The notes under the pieces are model-generated. The model searched no databases and had not been told where the DNA came from. It saw only the letters and a program-made list of their open reading frames with translations. This document shows, one piece after another, positions 9,154-18,102 of a DNA stretch of 64,000 bases. The DNA comes from Alphaproteobacteria bacterium MarineAlpha5_Bin5 (lineage in GTDB: Bacteria; Pseudomonadota; Alphaproteobacteria; HIMB59; GCA-002718135). The stretch lies in contig PTKZ01000001.1 of the NCBI GenBank assembly GCA_002938205.1, positions 62,001-126,000 on the forward strand. The letters are read 5' to 3'. Positions within the stretch are counted from its first letter, which is position 1. Each line of letters starts with the position of its first letter. Both the position numbers and the translations under genes were made by a program.

Positions 9154-9369
9154 AGTTAATTTTTTTGCCCTATTACGAACTGATTATAAATAAGTCAATC
9201 AGTTACTAATAAAAATATGAAAATAATAATAAATAAACAATAATTAATATGAATTTCTAGGCAGTATAAGGAAAATTAAATATATGGATTAATAAATGGA
9301 ATCTACCCTAATAAATTTTTATGAACTTTTAATCTTTAGAATTTAGTAAAAGCAATGGATTTATATTGG
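9154..9369. promoter_or_regulatory. Intergenic region with the likely rpmH operon promoter
   Basis: A 216-base AT-rich gap between rpmH and the PNPOx-like gene. On the minus strand upstream of rpmH there is TTGACT (about 9190-9195) that could be a -35 element, with TAATAG 17 bases downstream as a weak -10. An 8-bp inverted repeat, AACTGATT (9178-9185) with AATCAGTT (9197-9204), surrounds it. No DnaA box (TTATCCACA) and no RNA gene was found, so I see no sign of a replication origin here. Confidence 0.35.
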
Positions 9370-9975
9370 CTAAGGTATTAACCAATTAAAACTAATTTTA
9401 TTTTTTTTAATATTAATTTTTAATCTTCTATGTCCTGATGCTGCCAAATATAGCCATTCAATTGTTTTAATATTATTTTGAACAACAGTAAAATTATTAA
9501 AACCTTTTTCACTTTCATCCTTACAAGGATCTACACCTTTTAAATGTACAGGCAAACTATCCTTAGGAAATTCCGAAAGAGAACTTGGTGGATTTATAGC
9601 TAAATAGCATTTACGACTTGATAATGAAGTTTTCGCCCAAATTTTTTTTGTAACTTCATTTTGATTATTTATTTTTGTAATTGTTTGAATTTTTAATTGT
9701 ATTTTTAACTTTGGATCATAAAAAACAAAACAAGTATTATTATTATATTGAATTTCTTTAATTTTAGGTGAACGAAAATCAGTATGAAAATTAATTATTA
9801 AATTTATATCATCAAAATTTCGAAGTACTACTATTCTTGAATTTGGAATATTTTCTATATTGTTGCTTGTAAAAATAGGAGTATGAAATGGATGACTTCT
9901 ATCTTTTACACCTAAAACTAACAATTCTTTTATATTATCAAAAATTAATTTAGGATTTTCATTAAGAAAGGTCAT
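9370..9975 (-). CDS. Pyridoxamine 5'-phosphate oxidase-like flavoprotein
   Basis: A 201-residue protein of the FMN-binding split-barrel (PNPOx-like) superfamily. The core shows RIVVLRNFDDINLIINFHTD followed by SPKIKEI, as in the FMN-phosphate-binding strand and helix of PdxH, and it ends in EWLYLAASGHRRLKI, matching the C-terminal PNPOx substrate-side strand. It is more like the Alr4036-type pyridoxamine oxidase-related family than canonical PdxH, since the PdxH C-terminal RLHDR pattern is altered. It may oxidise a B6 vitamer or another substrate. It stands alone, with the CCA enzyme gene divergent from it. Confidence 0.72.
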   Translation of the reverse strand: MTFLNENPKLIFDNIKELLVLGVKDRSHPFHTPIFTSNNIENIPNSRIVVLRNFDDINLIINFHTDFRSPKIKEIQYNNNTCFVFYDPKLKIQLKIQTITKINNQNEVTKKIWAKTSLSSRKCYLAINPPSSLSEFPKDSLPVHLKGVDPCKDESEKGFNNFTVVQNNIKTIEWLYLAASGHRRLKINIKKNKISFNWLIP

Positions 9976-10017
9976 ATATTAATACAACTATATAGCTTAA
10001 AAATTATTTAATAAAAA

Positions 10018-10812
10018 ATGTTTAGTTATTCAATAAATAAACTTTTAAATAAATCTTCAATCAAATTTTTATTTGATATTTTTGAAAGAGACCAAAAAGA
10101 GATAAAGTTAGTTGGAGGATGTGTAAGGGATGCAATCTTATCAAGAGAAACAAAAGATTTAGATATAGCGGCAAGATGTGAGCCAAATGAAATAATTGCA
10201 GTTTTAAATAAACATGAGATTGAATTTGAGGATTATGCTTATCAATATGGATCAATTATTGTTTATATAGAGGATGAAAAAATTCAAATTACCTCTTTGC
10301 GTGAAGATATTAATCAAGTTGGTCGTCATACAAATATAATTTACACAAATAATTGGAAAAAAGATTCTTTACGTAGGGATTTTACTATGAACGCTCTATA
10401 TTTATCTGCAGAAGGAGATATTGAAGATTATTATAATGGACAACAAGATATAGAGGAAAAAAGAATAAGTTTCATAGGAAATATTGAAGAAAGTCTGCAA
10501 GAAGATTATTTGCGTATTTATAGGTATTTTAGATTCTTAGGACTTTTTGATGAATTAAATATTTTAAATGAATATGAAAAAATTCTTAATGAGCATACTC
10601 TTCATTCATTTAATTATTTATCAAATGAAATTATTAGACAGGAAATTTTAAAAATGTTTAATATGCCTTATCCCTTAAATTGCTTTTACCAATCCCATCA
10701 AACACAACTAAAATTTAAGTGGATAGAAATTGTAAAAGAACATTTTATAAAAACTAATTACGAACTAGGTCTTAATAAGTGTCTTAATAAAATTGATAAT
10801 ATAATAAATTAA
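10018..10812 (+). CDS. cca: CCA tRNA nucleotidyltransferase / poly(A) polymerase family, short form
   Basis: Class II nucleotidyltransferase that adds or repairs the CCA end of tRNAs. The catalytic region is clear: KLVGGCVRDAIL, then the metal-binding pair DLDIAA, and RRDFTMNALYL followed by the neck-domain motif EDYLRIYRYFRF. The protein is only 264 residues, whereas bacterial members are usually near 380-450, so most of the body and tail are absent. The next gene, on the opposite strand, ends only 17 bases later, so there is no room for a frameshifted remainder. It could still be functional as a compact variant or be a specialised polymerase. RBS is weak. Confidence 0.82.
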   Translation: MFSYSINKLLNKSSIKFLFDIFERDQKEIKLVGGCVRDAILSRETKDLDIAARCEPNEIIAVLNKHEIEFEDYAYQYGSIIVYIEDEKIQITSLREDINQVGRHTNIIYTNNWKKDSLRRDFTMNALYLSAEGDIEDYYNGQQDIEEKRISFIGNIEESLQEDYLRIYRYFRFLGLFDELNILNEYEKILNEHTLHSFNYLSNEIIRQEILKMFNMPYPLNCFYQSHQTQLKFKWIEIVKEHFIKTNYELGLNKCLNKIDNIIN

Positions 10813-10829
10813 AAAAATAATTATATATT

Positions 10830-11282
10830 TCATAATTGATTTGTTTGTCGAAGCCCTTCACCCAATACTAAAGCAACTGAACTACTGAGATTGATTGATC
10901 TAACACCGTCTTGCATAGGAATTGTTAAACGATGATCAACTATCTTATGAATATTATCTGGAACACCAGCACTTTCTCTTCCAAATAATAAAATATCAGA
11001 AGGATGAAATTTGAATTTGTACAGACTTTCCTTACTTTTAGTAGTCATTAAAATTAATCGAAACTTCTTCTCTTTCACCCACTCATAAAAATGCTGCCAA
11101 TCATCATGTCTTTTATATATAAGGTGATCGATATAATCCATAGCACTCCTTCTAAATTTTTTATCATCAAAAACAAAGCCTGTCGGCTCAATAATATCTA
11201 CTGCAACACCCATACATGCACCCAGACGGAAAATGTTGCCTGTATTTTGTGGGATGTCTGGTTCAAAAAGAGCTATTCTCAT
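10830..11282 (-). CDS. trmL: tRNA (cytidine(34)-2'-O)-methyltransferase TrmL
   Basis: TrmL is a SPOUT-family SAM-dependent enzyme that 2'-O-methylates the wobble base of tRNA-Leu isoacceptors. At 150 residues it has the expected minimal catalytic domain with the deep-knot motifs: PDIPQNTGNIFRLGACMG (motif 1), LLFGRESAGVPD (motif 2) and IPMQDGVRSINLSSSVAL (motif 3). It lies between the convergent cca gene and the divergent petABC operon, a placement next to petA that is seen in other alphaproteobacteria. Confidence 0.93.
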   Translation of the reverse strand: MRIALFEPDIPQNTGNIFRLGACMGVAVDIIEPTGFVFDDKKFRRSAMDYIDHLIYKRHDDWQHFYEWVKEKKFRLILMTTKSKESLYKFKFHPSDILLFGRESAGVPDNIHKIVDHRLTIPMQDGVRSINLSSSVALVLGEGLRQTNQL

Positions 11283-11381
11283 CTATAGATGGTCTATATC
11301 ATTTTTCCAGCTTGCGTCACGCTGGCACAATATAAATAGGTATTTTTTTTCAATTTTACGTTATAAGAAAACATCAAATTT

Positions 11382-11909
11382 ATGGATGACCAACCAAATA
11401 AAAAAAGAAGAGATTTTTTACAACTAAGCTCTATAACTATTGGTGCTGTAGGTACAGCAGCATTTATGTGGCCTTTTATAAGTAGCATGAATCCTGCAGA
11501 AGATACCTTGGCTTTAGGTACAACTGAAGTTGATGTAAGTGATATTGAAGAAGGTCAGAGCATAACAGTAAAATGGAGAGGAAAACCAGTATTTATTCGT
11601 AAAAGGACAAAAGAAGAAATAGCAGAAGCAAAATTAGTTAACTTAGAAGAATTAAAAGATCCTGAAAAAGATTTAGAAAGAGTAAAAAAAGAAGAGTGGT
11701 TAATACTTGTAGGTGTTTGTACTCATCTGGGTTGTGTCCCACTTGGTCAAAAGTTAACTGATTCAAAAGGAGAATATAATGGTTGGTATTGTCCATGTCA
11801 TGGATCTCATTATGATACCTCTGGTAGGATAAGAAAAGGTCCGGCTCCAAAAAATCTTCCAGTACCTCCTTATACTTTTTTAAACGATACAACTATTAAG
11901 ATTGGATAA
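11382..11909 (+). CDS. petA: Ubiquinol-cytochrome c reductase iron-sulfur subunit (Rieske protein)
   Basis: The Rieske 2Fe-2S subunit of cytochrome bc1, which passes one electron from ubiquinol to cytochrome c1. A twin-arginine segment (RRDFLQL) precedes the single membrane helix (residues about 15-35), as expected for Tat-dependent insertion. The cluster motifs CTHLGC and CPCHGSHYD are present near residues 115 and 135, with the internal disulfide cysteines. The 175-residue length is normal. petB starts 2 bases after its stop, and trmL is divergent upstream. Confidence 0.97.
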   Translation: MDDQPNKKRRDFLQLSSITIGAVGTAAFMWPFISSMNPAEDTLALGTTEVDVSDIEEGQSITVKWRGKPVFIRKRTKEEIAEAKLVNLEELKDPEKDLERVKKEEWLILVGVCTHLGCVPLGQKLTDSKGEYNGWYCPCHGSHYDTSGRIRKGPAPKNLPVPPYTFLNDTTIKIG

Positions 11910-11911
11910 AG

Positions 11912-13177
11912 ATGAGCAATTCATCAGAACCAAAAAAATATAAAAATTCTTTTTTAAATTGGATTGAATTTCGTCTTCCGATTATTTCTTATTTTCAAAA
12001 AGAATACGGTGATTATCCGATGCCAAAAAATTGTAATTACTTTTGGAGTTTTGGCGCACTAGCTACAATTACCTTAGTAGTTATGATAGTTAGCGGTATT
12101 TTTCTTGCAATGAATTATACACCTCATACTGATATGGCATTTGATAGTGTTGAGAGAATTATGAGAGATGTTAACTATGGTTGGTTACTTCGTTATATTC
12201 ATTCCAATGGGGCAGCATTTTTTTTCATTATTGTTTATATACACATACTAAGAGCTATGTATTACGGCTCTTATAAGTATCCAAGAGAGTTAAATTGGAT
12301 TTTAGGAGTATTTATATATCTATTAATGATGGTAACATCTTTTATGGGATACGTTCTTCCTTGGGGGCAGATGTCTTATTGGGGAGCAACTGTTATTACA
12401 AATTTATTTAGCGCAATACCAATCATTGGCGAAGGTATAAAAACTTGGTTACTTGGTGATTATAATGTTGGTAATGCTACATTGAATAGATTTTTTGCAC
12501 TACATTATGTTTTACCTTTTGTTATTTTGGGAGTAGTAGGTTTGCATGTTGCCGCAGTGCATGTCCATGGTTCGAATAATCCAGCAGGAATAGATATTAA
12601 ATCAAAAAACGATACTGTCAGATTTTTTCCGTATATGTTAATTAAGGATACTATAGCAACTTGTGTTTTTGGTGTTTTGATATCTGCAGTAATTTTTTTC
12701 GGACCGAATTTGATGGCTGAAGTTGATAATTATATCCCAGCCGATCCATTAGTAACACCAGCACACATTGTGCCAAATTGGTATTTAGCGCCATTCTACG
12801 CAATTTTAAGAGCTGTACCAGATAAGCTTGGAGGGGTGTTGTTGATGTTTGGAGCAATAGCGATATTATTTGTTCTGCCATGGTTAGATAGATCAAAGGT
12901 TAGAAGTTGTAATTTTAGACCAATTTACAAGTGGTTTATGATGCTTTTTTTTATTAATTTTTTTGTACTTGGTTATGTTGGAATGCTTCCTGCTGAAGGA
13001 ACTTATTTACTAATTGCAAGAGTTGGACTGATTTATTATTTTGCTTTCTTCCTTGTTATTACTCCATTTATTAACAGAATTGAGAGCCCACAAACTCTTC
13101 CAGCAAGTATCAGTGATGTTTATTTAAGTGAAAATATTAACAATTTAGCTCATTCTGCAGAAAAAGAGACTAATTGA
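11912..13177 (+). CDS. petB: Cytochrome b subunit of the bc1 complex
   Basis: Cytochrome b carries haems bL and bH and both quinone sites of the bc1 complex. The 421-residue protein has eight hydrophobic segments; haem-ligand histidines occur in LRYIHSNGA with IYIHILRAMYYGSY, and in FFALHYVLPF with LHVAAVHVHG. The Qo-site segment reads HIVPNWYLAPFYAILRAVP, so the usual PEWY tetrapeptide is PNWY. The codons are CCA AAT TGG TAT, so this is not a frame error. It is the central gene of petABC with 2- and 3-base spacers. Confidence 0.97.
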   Translation: MSNSSEPKKYKNSFLNWIEFRLPIISYFQKEYGDYPMPKNCNYFWSFGALATITLVVMIVSGIFLAMNYTPHTDMAFDSVERIMRDVNYGWLLRYIHSNGAAFFFIIVYIHILRAMYYGSYKYPRELNWILGVFIYLLMMVTSFMGYVLPWGQMSYWGATVITNLFSAIPIIGEGIKTWLLGDYNVGNATLNRFFALHYVLPFVILGVVGLHVAAVHVHGSNNPAGIDIKSKNDTVRFFPYMLIKDTIATCVFGVLISAVIFFGPNLMAEVDNYIPADPLVTPAHIVPNWYLAPFYAILRAVPDKLGGVLLMFGAIAILFVLPWLDRSKVRSCNFRPIYKWFMMLFFINFFVLGYVGMLPAEGTYLLIARVGLIYYFAFFLVITPFINRIESPQTLPASISDVYLSENINNLAHSAEKETN

Positions 13178-13180
13178 TTT

Positions 13181-13933
13181 ATGAAGATTTTATTTTTTTT
13201 AGTAACATTTTTAATTTCAGGTTCATTGTTAGCTGCGGAATCTAGTAACAAAAATATGCCAAAACACGAATGGTCTTTTAAAGGAATAACTGGAACCTTT
13301 GATAAAGCAGCATTACAAAGAGGATATAAAGTTTATAGAGAAGTATGTGAAGGATGCCACTCAATGAAATTGCTTTATTATCGTGATCTTATGGATATTG
13401 GATTTTCAGAAGCAGAAGTGAAAGCTATTGCTTCAGAATATACTGTTTTAGATGGCCCTAATGATGAAGGTGAAATGTTTGAAAGATCGGCAAGGCCAGC
13501 TGATAGATTTGTTTCTAGTTATGCAAATGAAAACGAAGCTAGGGCAAGTAATAATGGAGCTTATCCACCAGATTTAAGTGTCATTACAAAAGCCAGAAAA
13601 CATGGAGAAGATTATATTTATAACTTACTAATAGGCTATGAAGAACCACCAGAGAATATCGAGGTAGGTGATGGTATGTATTATAATAAATGGATGGATG
13701 GTAACCAAATAGCTATGCCTCAACCAATATATGATGAAAGTGTTGATTATGATGATGGAACAGATAACAATGAAAAACAAATTGCAAAAGATGTTGTTGC
13801 TTTTCTAAAATGGTCAGCTGAACCAGAATTAGAAGTAAGAAAAAATCTTGGCATTAAAGCTATTCTTTTCTTTCTTGTTCTCGGTACTGTTGTTTATTTA
13901 GCAAAAAATAGATTGTGGAGACGGGTGCATTAA
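13181..13933 (+). CDS. petC: Cytochrome c1 subunit of the bc1 complex
   Basis: Cytochrome c1 accepts electrons from the Rieske protein and passes them to soluble or membrane cytochrome c. It has an N-terminal signal peptide (MKILFFLVTFLISGSLLA), a single haem-binding motif CEGCHS near residue 57, the axial methionine region GNQIAMPQPI, and one C-terminal membrane anchor (IKAILFFLVLGTVVYLA) ending in basic residues. The length of 250 is normal. Its stop overlaps the convergent ychF stop, leaving no intergenic space. Confidence 0.97.
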   Translation: MKILFFLVTFLISGSLLAAESSNKNMPKHEWSFKGITGTFDKAALQRGYKVYREVCEGCHSMKLLYYRDLMDIGFSEAEVKAIASEYTVLDGPNDEGEMFERSARPADRFVSSYANENEARASNNGAYPPDLSVITKARKHGEDYIYNLLIGYEEPPENIEVGDGMYYNKWMDGNQIAMPQPIYDESVDYDDGTDNNEKQIAKDVVAFLKWSAEPELEVRKNLGIKAILFFLVLGTVVYLAKNRLWRRVH

Positions 13934-15030
13934 TTATTAAAAAGAAAATGCATTACATCACCATCTTGCACAATATAATCTTTCCCTTCTTGTCTAAGCT
14001 TACCAGCTTCTCGACATAAGACCTCTCCTTTAAATTTTACAAAATCATCATAAGAGATCGTTTCTGCACGTATAAATCCTTTTTGAAAATCAGAATGAAT
14101 TTTTCCCGCAGCTTTTGGAGCTAAAGTTTCTTTTTCAATTGTCCATGAGCGTGTTTCTTTTGGACCACTTGTAAAATAATTTATTAGATTTAATAGACTG
14201 TAACCTGATTCAATTAATTTATTTAATGTAGATTCTTTTAAAGCTAACTCTGAAATTAATTCTCTTTTTTCATTTTCATCATCTAAAACTGCGACTTGAG
14301 CTTCTATTGAAGCTGAAACCAAAACTGTTCTGCATCCATCTTTTTTTGCAAATTCAGAAACAATATTGGAATAAGTATTTCCTGATTGTACTGCATTTTC
14401 ATCAACATTGCATATATACATCATTGGTTTTAAAGTAATAAGATTTATTGAGTTGATTAATTCAATCCCACTCTCATCAAAATCATTGAAATTTAATATA
14501 TATATGTTGTCTAAATTATTTATAACTTTATCTATTACATCTATTTGTGATTTAATTTTCTTATCTCCTTGCTTAGCTTTTTTTTGAAGAGAATTTTTTT
14601 TATTTTGAAGAGTTTCTATATCTGCCAGTTGTAATTCAGTTTTTATTATTTCTATATCTTTGATTGGTTCAATTTCATTTGAAACATGAGTAACATTTTC
14701 ATCTTTGAAGCATCTCACTACATGAGCGATAGCATCGACTTCACGAATATGTCCTAAAAATTTATTGCCTAAGCCTTCACCTTTGGAAGCGCCTTTTACA
14801 AGTCCTGCAATATCAACAAAATCCATATATGAAGGAATAATTTTTTCACTTTTACTAATTTTACCTAATGTTTCTAAGCGAGAATCTGGTACGGCCACTC
14901 TTCCAACATTTGGTTCAATTGTTGCAAAAGGATAATTCGCCGCTTCTGCTTTGCTAGATTCGGTAAGAGCATTAAATAATGTTGATTTACCAACATTTGG
15001 TAAACCAATTATACCACATTTAAATCCCAT
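13930..15030 (-). CDS. ychF: Redox-regulated ATPase YchF (Obg family)
   Basis: YchF/EngD is a universally conserved Obg-family P-loop protein that prefers ATP and associates with ribosomes. Motifs are G1 GLPNVGKSTLFNAL, G3 DIAGLVKGASKGEGLG, and CNVDE in place of the usual NKxD, which fits its known ATP preference. A coiled insert (residues 130-165) and a C-terminal TGS domain (from about 280, with SWTIEKETLAPKAAG) complete the 366 residues. It overlaps pth by 11 bases; pth-ychF is a common pairing. Confidence 0.96.
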   Translation of the reverse strand: MGFKCGIIGLPNVGKSTLFNALTESSKAEAANYPFATIEPNVGRVAVPDSRLETLGKISKSEKIIPSYMDFVDIAGLVKGASKGEGLGNKFLGHIREVDAIAHVVRCFKDENVTHVSNEIEPIKDIEIIKTELQLADIETLQNKKNSLQKKAKQGDKKIKSQIDVIDKVINNLDNIYILNFNDFDESGIELINSINLITLKPMMYICNVDENAVQSGNTYSNIVSEFAKKDGCRTVLVSASIEAQVAVLDDENEKRELISELALKESTLNKLIESGYSLLNLINYFTSGPKETRSWTIEKETLAPKAAGKIHSDFQKGFIRAETISYDDFVKFKGEVLCREAGKLRQEGKDYIVQDGDVMHFLFNN

Positions 15031-15592
15031 TTTTTTTATCTGCAGCGATTCGTGTTAAAAACAAGCTAGTATCTTCAAAAATTAGCTCAATAAATTCTGT
15101 TATTTTATCTAATTTACTTTCAATAACATCCATCTCTTTTTTTGAAAATTTACTAAGTACATATTTTGAGACCAAATCTTTTGATCCAGGGTGATTTATA
15201 CCAAATCTTATTCTATTATAATTTTTTCCTATTGTTTCATCTATACTTGAAATTCCATTGTGACCTCCATCGCCACCACCTAATTTGATTTTAACTTTAG
15301 CTATTTCTAAATCTAAATCGTCATGAATAACAAACAAATTACTTTTTTTTATTTTGTAAAAATTTAAAACTTCTTGAACAGCTAACCCAGATAAATTCAT
15401 ATAAGTTAATGGTTTAATTAACAAACAATTATGTTTTCCAATATGTCCCTTAAATATTTGTTTTTTCTTATCTTTTTTTAAAGTTTCAAAATTTAGTTTT
15501 TCAATTAGTTTATCAATAAATTTAAATCCTACATTATGCCTTGTATTGACATATTTATCTTCTGGATTACCCAATCCACATAATAAAAACAT
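15020..15592 (-). CDS. pth: Peptidyl-tRNA hydrolase
   Basis: Pth cleaves peptidyl-tRNAs released from stalled ribosomes so the tRNA can be reused. The signature is intact: CGLGNPEDKYVNTRHNVGF with the catalytic histidine in RHNVG, KPLTYMNLSG with the substrate asparagine, and VIHDDLDLE with the aspartate that tunes the histidine. GGGDGGHNGISSI is the second signature. The protein is 190 residues, the usual size. It lies in the operon lgt-midA-pgeF-prs-rplY-pth-ychF, 20 bases after rplY. Confidence 0.96.
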   Translation of the reverse strand: MFLLCGLGNPEDKYVNTRHNVGFKFIDKLIEKLNFETLKKDKKKQIFKGHIGKHNCLLIKPLTYMNLSGLAVQEVLNFYKIKKSNLFVIHDDLDLEIAKVKIKLGGGDGGHNGISSIDETIGKNYNRIRFGINHPGSKDLVSKYVLSKFSKKEMDVIESKLDKITEFIELIFEDTSLFLTRIAADKKNGI

Positions 15593-15612
15593 ATATATAT
15601 TTATAGGTTAAA

Positions 15613-16338
15613 TTATTTTGATTCTGGTTTAGAATCTTCTTTTTTCTCTACTTTACTATCTGCTGATTTCTCTTCTTTACTATCTGCTGATTTCTCTTCT
15701 TTACTATCTGCTGATTTCTCTTCTGCCTTTTCTGCAGAATCTTCTTCCTCACCTTCTTCTTCTGGTTTTGTTTCTTCAACTTCAACCGTTGGAGGTACAA
15801 CAGTTGCTATTACAAAGTCTCTATCAGTAATTGTAGGTTTCACACCTTCGGGTAAATTTATATTACTAATTTTTACAGCATCTCCAATTTCAGATTCCTT
15901 TAGATCGAATTCAAGTTTATCAGGTATGTTGTTCGCATTACAACTCAACTCAACTAAACGTCTTACCAGATTTAAAACTCCGCCCTTTTTGAGTCCTGGA
16001 CAAATTTCTTGATTTAAAAATTCAACAGGAATTTCAACAGTTACTTTTGTATCTTCTTGCACTCTAAGAAAATCAAAGTGCATTAATCTGTCTGTTACTG
16101 GATGATATTGTAATTGTTTTGGTAATATTTTTTCAATTTTACCATTAATTTCTATATCAAGAATTTTTGAATAAAATGATCCAGAATGCATTATTTTTTG
16201 TAATATTTTATTTTCAAAAGCTATTTTTACAGGATCAGATCCTTTGCCATAAACTATGCCAGGAATTAATCCTTTACTAATAAGAGATTTGGTTGAACCA
16301 ATATCCTTTGTTCTTTCAATTACTTTAAAGGTGCTCAT
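15613..16338 (-). CDS. rplY: 50S ribosomal protein L25/general stress protein Ctc
   Basis: Long-form L25 (Ctc/TL5 type) that binds 5S rRNA in the large subunit. Residues 1-90 form the L25 domain (SKGLIPGIVYGKG), and residues 95-185 form the TL5/CTC beta domain (PVEFLNQEICPGLKKGGVLN). The tail after about residue 185 is a highly charged, low-complexity extension with three near-identical SADSKEEK units, encoded by an exact 24-bp tandem repeat. Many alphaproteobacterial L25 proteins have acidic tails, but the repeat suggests its length can vary by slippage. Confidence 0.95.
   Translation of the reverse strand: MSTFKVIERTKDIGSTKSLISKGLIPGIVYGKGSDPVKIAFENKILQKIMHSGSFYSKILDIEINGKIEKILPKQLQYHPVTDRLMHFDFLRVQEDTKVTVEIPVEFLNQEICPGLKKGGVLNLVRRLVELSCNANNIPDKLEFDLKESEIGDAVKISNINLPEGVKPTITDRDFVIATVVPPTVEVEETKPEEEGEEEDSAEKAEEKSADSKEEKSADSKEEKSADSKVEKKEDSKPESK
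15653..15724. repeat. Three exact 24-bp tandem repeats within rplY
   Basis: The unit TTACTATCTGCTGATTTC plus TCTTCT occurs three times in a row at 15653-15676, 15677-15700 and 15701-15724. It stays in frame with rplY and encodes the repeated SADSKEEK block of the L25 tail. The unit is a multiple of three, so gain or loss of copies would keep the reading frame. Confidence 0.93.
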
Positions 16339-16346
16339 ACTAAATA

Positions 16347-17282
16347 TTAATCAAAAAGAGCAGAAACAGAGGAATCACTGCTAATTCTCTTAATGGCCTC
16401 CCCCATTAAAGGAGCAATACTAATATGTCTAATATTTTTTATGTTTTTTACTTGATCTGAAGCTTCAATACTATCTGTAAGAACTAGTTCTTCAATTTCT
16501 GAATTTTGTATTCTTTCTAAGGCTTTTCCAGATAATACTCCATGAGCAATATATGAGTATATTTCTTTAGCCCCCTCTTTTTTAAGAGCAGTTGCTGCAT
16601 TGCATAAAGTACCTGCAGAATCTACTATATCATCAAGCAATATACACGTAGTTCCTTTTACATCTCCAATTATATTCATCACATCAGATTCTCCTGCTTT
16701 CTCTCTTCTTTTATCAGCAATAGCTAAGCCAGCATTTAATCTTTTTGCAAAAGCTCTCGCTCTAACAACACCACCAACATCAGGGGATGCAATAACTAAA
16801 TTTTGATTGTTATTAAATTTTTCTTTCATATCTTTGATAATAGGAGGTGCAGAAAAAATATTATCAAGAGGGATATCAAAAAAACCTTGTATTTGACCAG
16901 CGTGTAAATCCATGGTTAAAACTCTATCTGCGCCTGAAGAAGTGATAAGGTTAGCAACTAGCTTTGCAGTAATTGGTGTTCGTGGTCCAGTTTTTCTATC
17001 TTGTCTTGCATATCCATAGTATGGCATTACAGCAGTAATCCTTTTTGCAGATCCTCTTTTTGCTGCATCAATACAAATCAATAATTCTAGTAAATGATCA
17101 TTAGCTGGATTTGATGTTGATTGGATAATAAAAACATCCTCACCTCTTATATTCTCATTTATTTCTACAAATATTTCATGATCAGCAAATTTACGAATTG
17201 AAGCATTTGCTAATGGTACACCAATGTGTGATGAAATTGATTCAGCTAGAACTTTATTACTATTACAGGCAATAATTTTCAT
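16347..17282 (-). CDS. prs: Ribose-phosphate pyrophosphokinase (PRPP synthetase)
   Basis: Prs makes phosphoribosyl pyrophosphate from ribose 5-phosphate and ATP, feeding nucleotide, histidine and tryptophan synthesis. The 311-residue protein has the flexible-loop region [11 protein letters not shown], the metal-binding [14 protein letters not shown], the catalytic KRR stretch (ADKRREKAG) and the PRPP-binding loop [14 protein letters not shown]. These match class I Prs. rplY follows after 8 bases; a prs-rplY-pth-ychF order is widespread in proteobacteria. Confidence 0.97.
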   Translation of the reverse strand: MKIIACNSNKVLAESISSHIGVPLANASIRKFADHEIFVEINENIRGEDVFIIQSTSNPANDHLLELLICIDAAKRGSAKRITAVMPYYGYARQDRKTGPRTPITAKLVANLITSSGADRVLTMDLHAGQIQGFFDIPLDNIFSAPPIIKDMKEKFNNNQNLVIASPDVGGVVRARAFAKRLNAGLAIADKRREKAGESDVMNIIGDVKGTTCILLDDIVDSAGTLCNAATALKKEGAKEIYSYIAHGVLSGKALERIQNSEIEELVLTDSIEASDQVKNIKNIRHISIAPLMGEAIKRISSDSSVSALFD

Positions 17283-17334
17283 TAAATTAAATTATTCAAT
17301 ATATAAGAATTATAATAGTTCAAGTACTAAGATA

Positions 17335-18102
17335 TTATTTAAAACCTATGATATTAATCATCCTGCCTGTATTATATTCTTTGTTAATAGTTGATCTGCG
17401 GTGGCTATAAAATTTAGAATCATTAGAATAGGTATCTTTTTTTATATTATGCAAATTGTTAACTCCTAGCTCTATAAATTGATAGTTAATCATACCTCTT
17501 AAATCAAATAGGTCCTTTTTTCTATTTTTAGCGGTAAAATATTTATTATATTTACAATTTTTTATTATAAATTTTTCTTTGAAATCTAAATCTACCTCAT
17601 AATTTTTTTTAGACAAACATGGTCCAATTATAGCTACTATATCTTTAATTTTAATTTTGTTTTTTTTAAAAATTTTAATACCTTCTTTTACAATATTATT
17701 TAGAGTTCCCTTCCAACCCGCATGCAAGCAGCATATAATTTTTTTATTTTTATCGAATATGAATATAGGCGCACAATCAGCAGTCAGTACTGCTAAAGCT
17801 ACATCAGTAACTTTTGTTATCATGCCATCAGCCACATGTTTTTTATTTAAATTGTTTAAATTTACTTCTATTATTTTGTTTGAATGTATTTGGTTAAGTA
17901 GTTTTATTTTTTTATTTAATAGCCCTATTTCCTTTTGAGCTATTTTGATATTTTTTTTTACATTTTTCTTATTATCAGTACTTGATAAGCTACAATTTAA
18001 TGATGAAAATTTTTTTTTGGAACTTCCGCCCTTTCTTGTAAAAAAACCATATTTTAAATACGGAGTTCTAAGAGATTTGATAATTAAGTGTTTATTTTTC
18101 AT
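17335..18102 (-). CDS. pgeF: Peptidoglycan editing factor PgeF / multicopper polyphenol oxidase-like (YfiH, DUF152)
   Basis: YfiH-family protein of 255 residues. Family members have been described as laccase-like, as purine nucleoside phosphorylases/adenosine deaminases, and in E. coli as a factor that removes misincorporated serine from peptidoglycan precursors. The conserved metal site appears as LNQIHSNKI (histidine), LTADCAPIFI and CCLHAGWKGT (cysteine and histidine). The downstream segment IGPCLSKKNYEVD also matches. It overlaps the MidA-like gene by 4 bases and follows lgt in the operon, which fits an envelope-linked role, but the activity here is not proven. Confidence 0.88.
   Translation of the reverse strand: MKNKHLIIKSLRTPYLKYGFFTRKGGSSKKKFSSLNCSLSSTDNKKNVKKNIKIAQKEIGLLNKKIKLLNQIHSNKIIEVNLNNLNKKHVADGMITKVTDVALAVLTADCAPIFIFDKNKKIICCLHAGWKGTLNNIVKEGIKIFKKNKIKIKDIVAIIGPCLSKKNYEVDLDFKEKFIIKNCKYNKYFTAKNRKKDLFDLRGMINYQFIELGVNNLHNIKKDTYSNDSKFYSHRRSTINKEYNTGRMINIIGFK

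Noticed and set aside
9154-9369. Possible replication origin upstream of rpmH
   Set aside because: rpmH can lie near oriC, but I see no DnaA boxes (TTATCCACA), no dnaA gene and no clustered repeats here.
15653-15724. Tandem repeats as a possible CRISPR array
   Set aside because: The copies are directly adjacent with no spacers and are in frame within rplY; this is a coding repeat.
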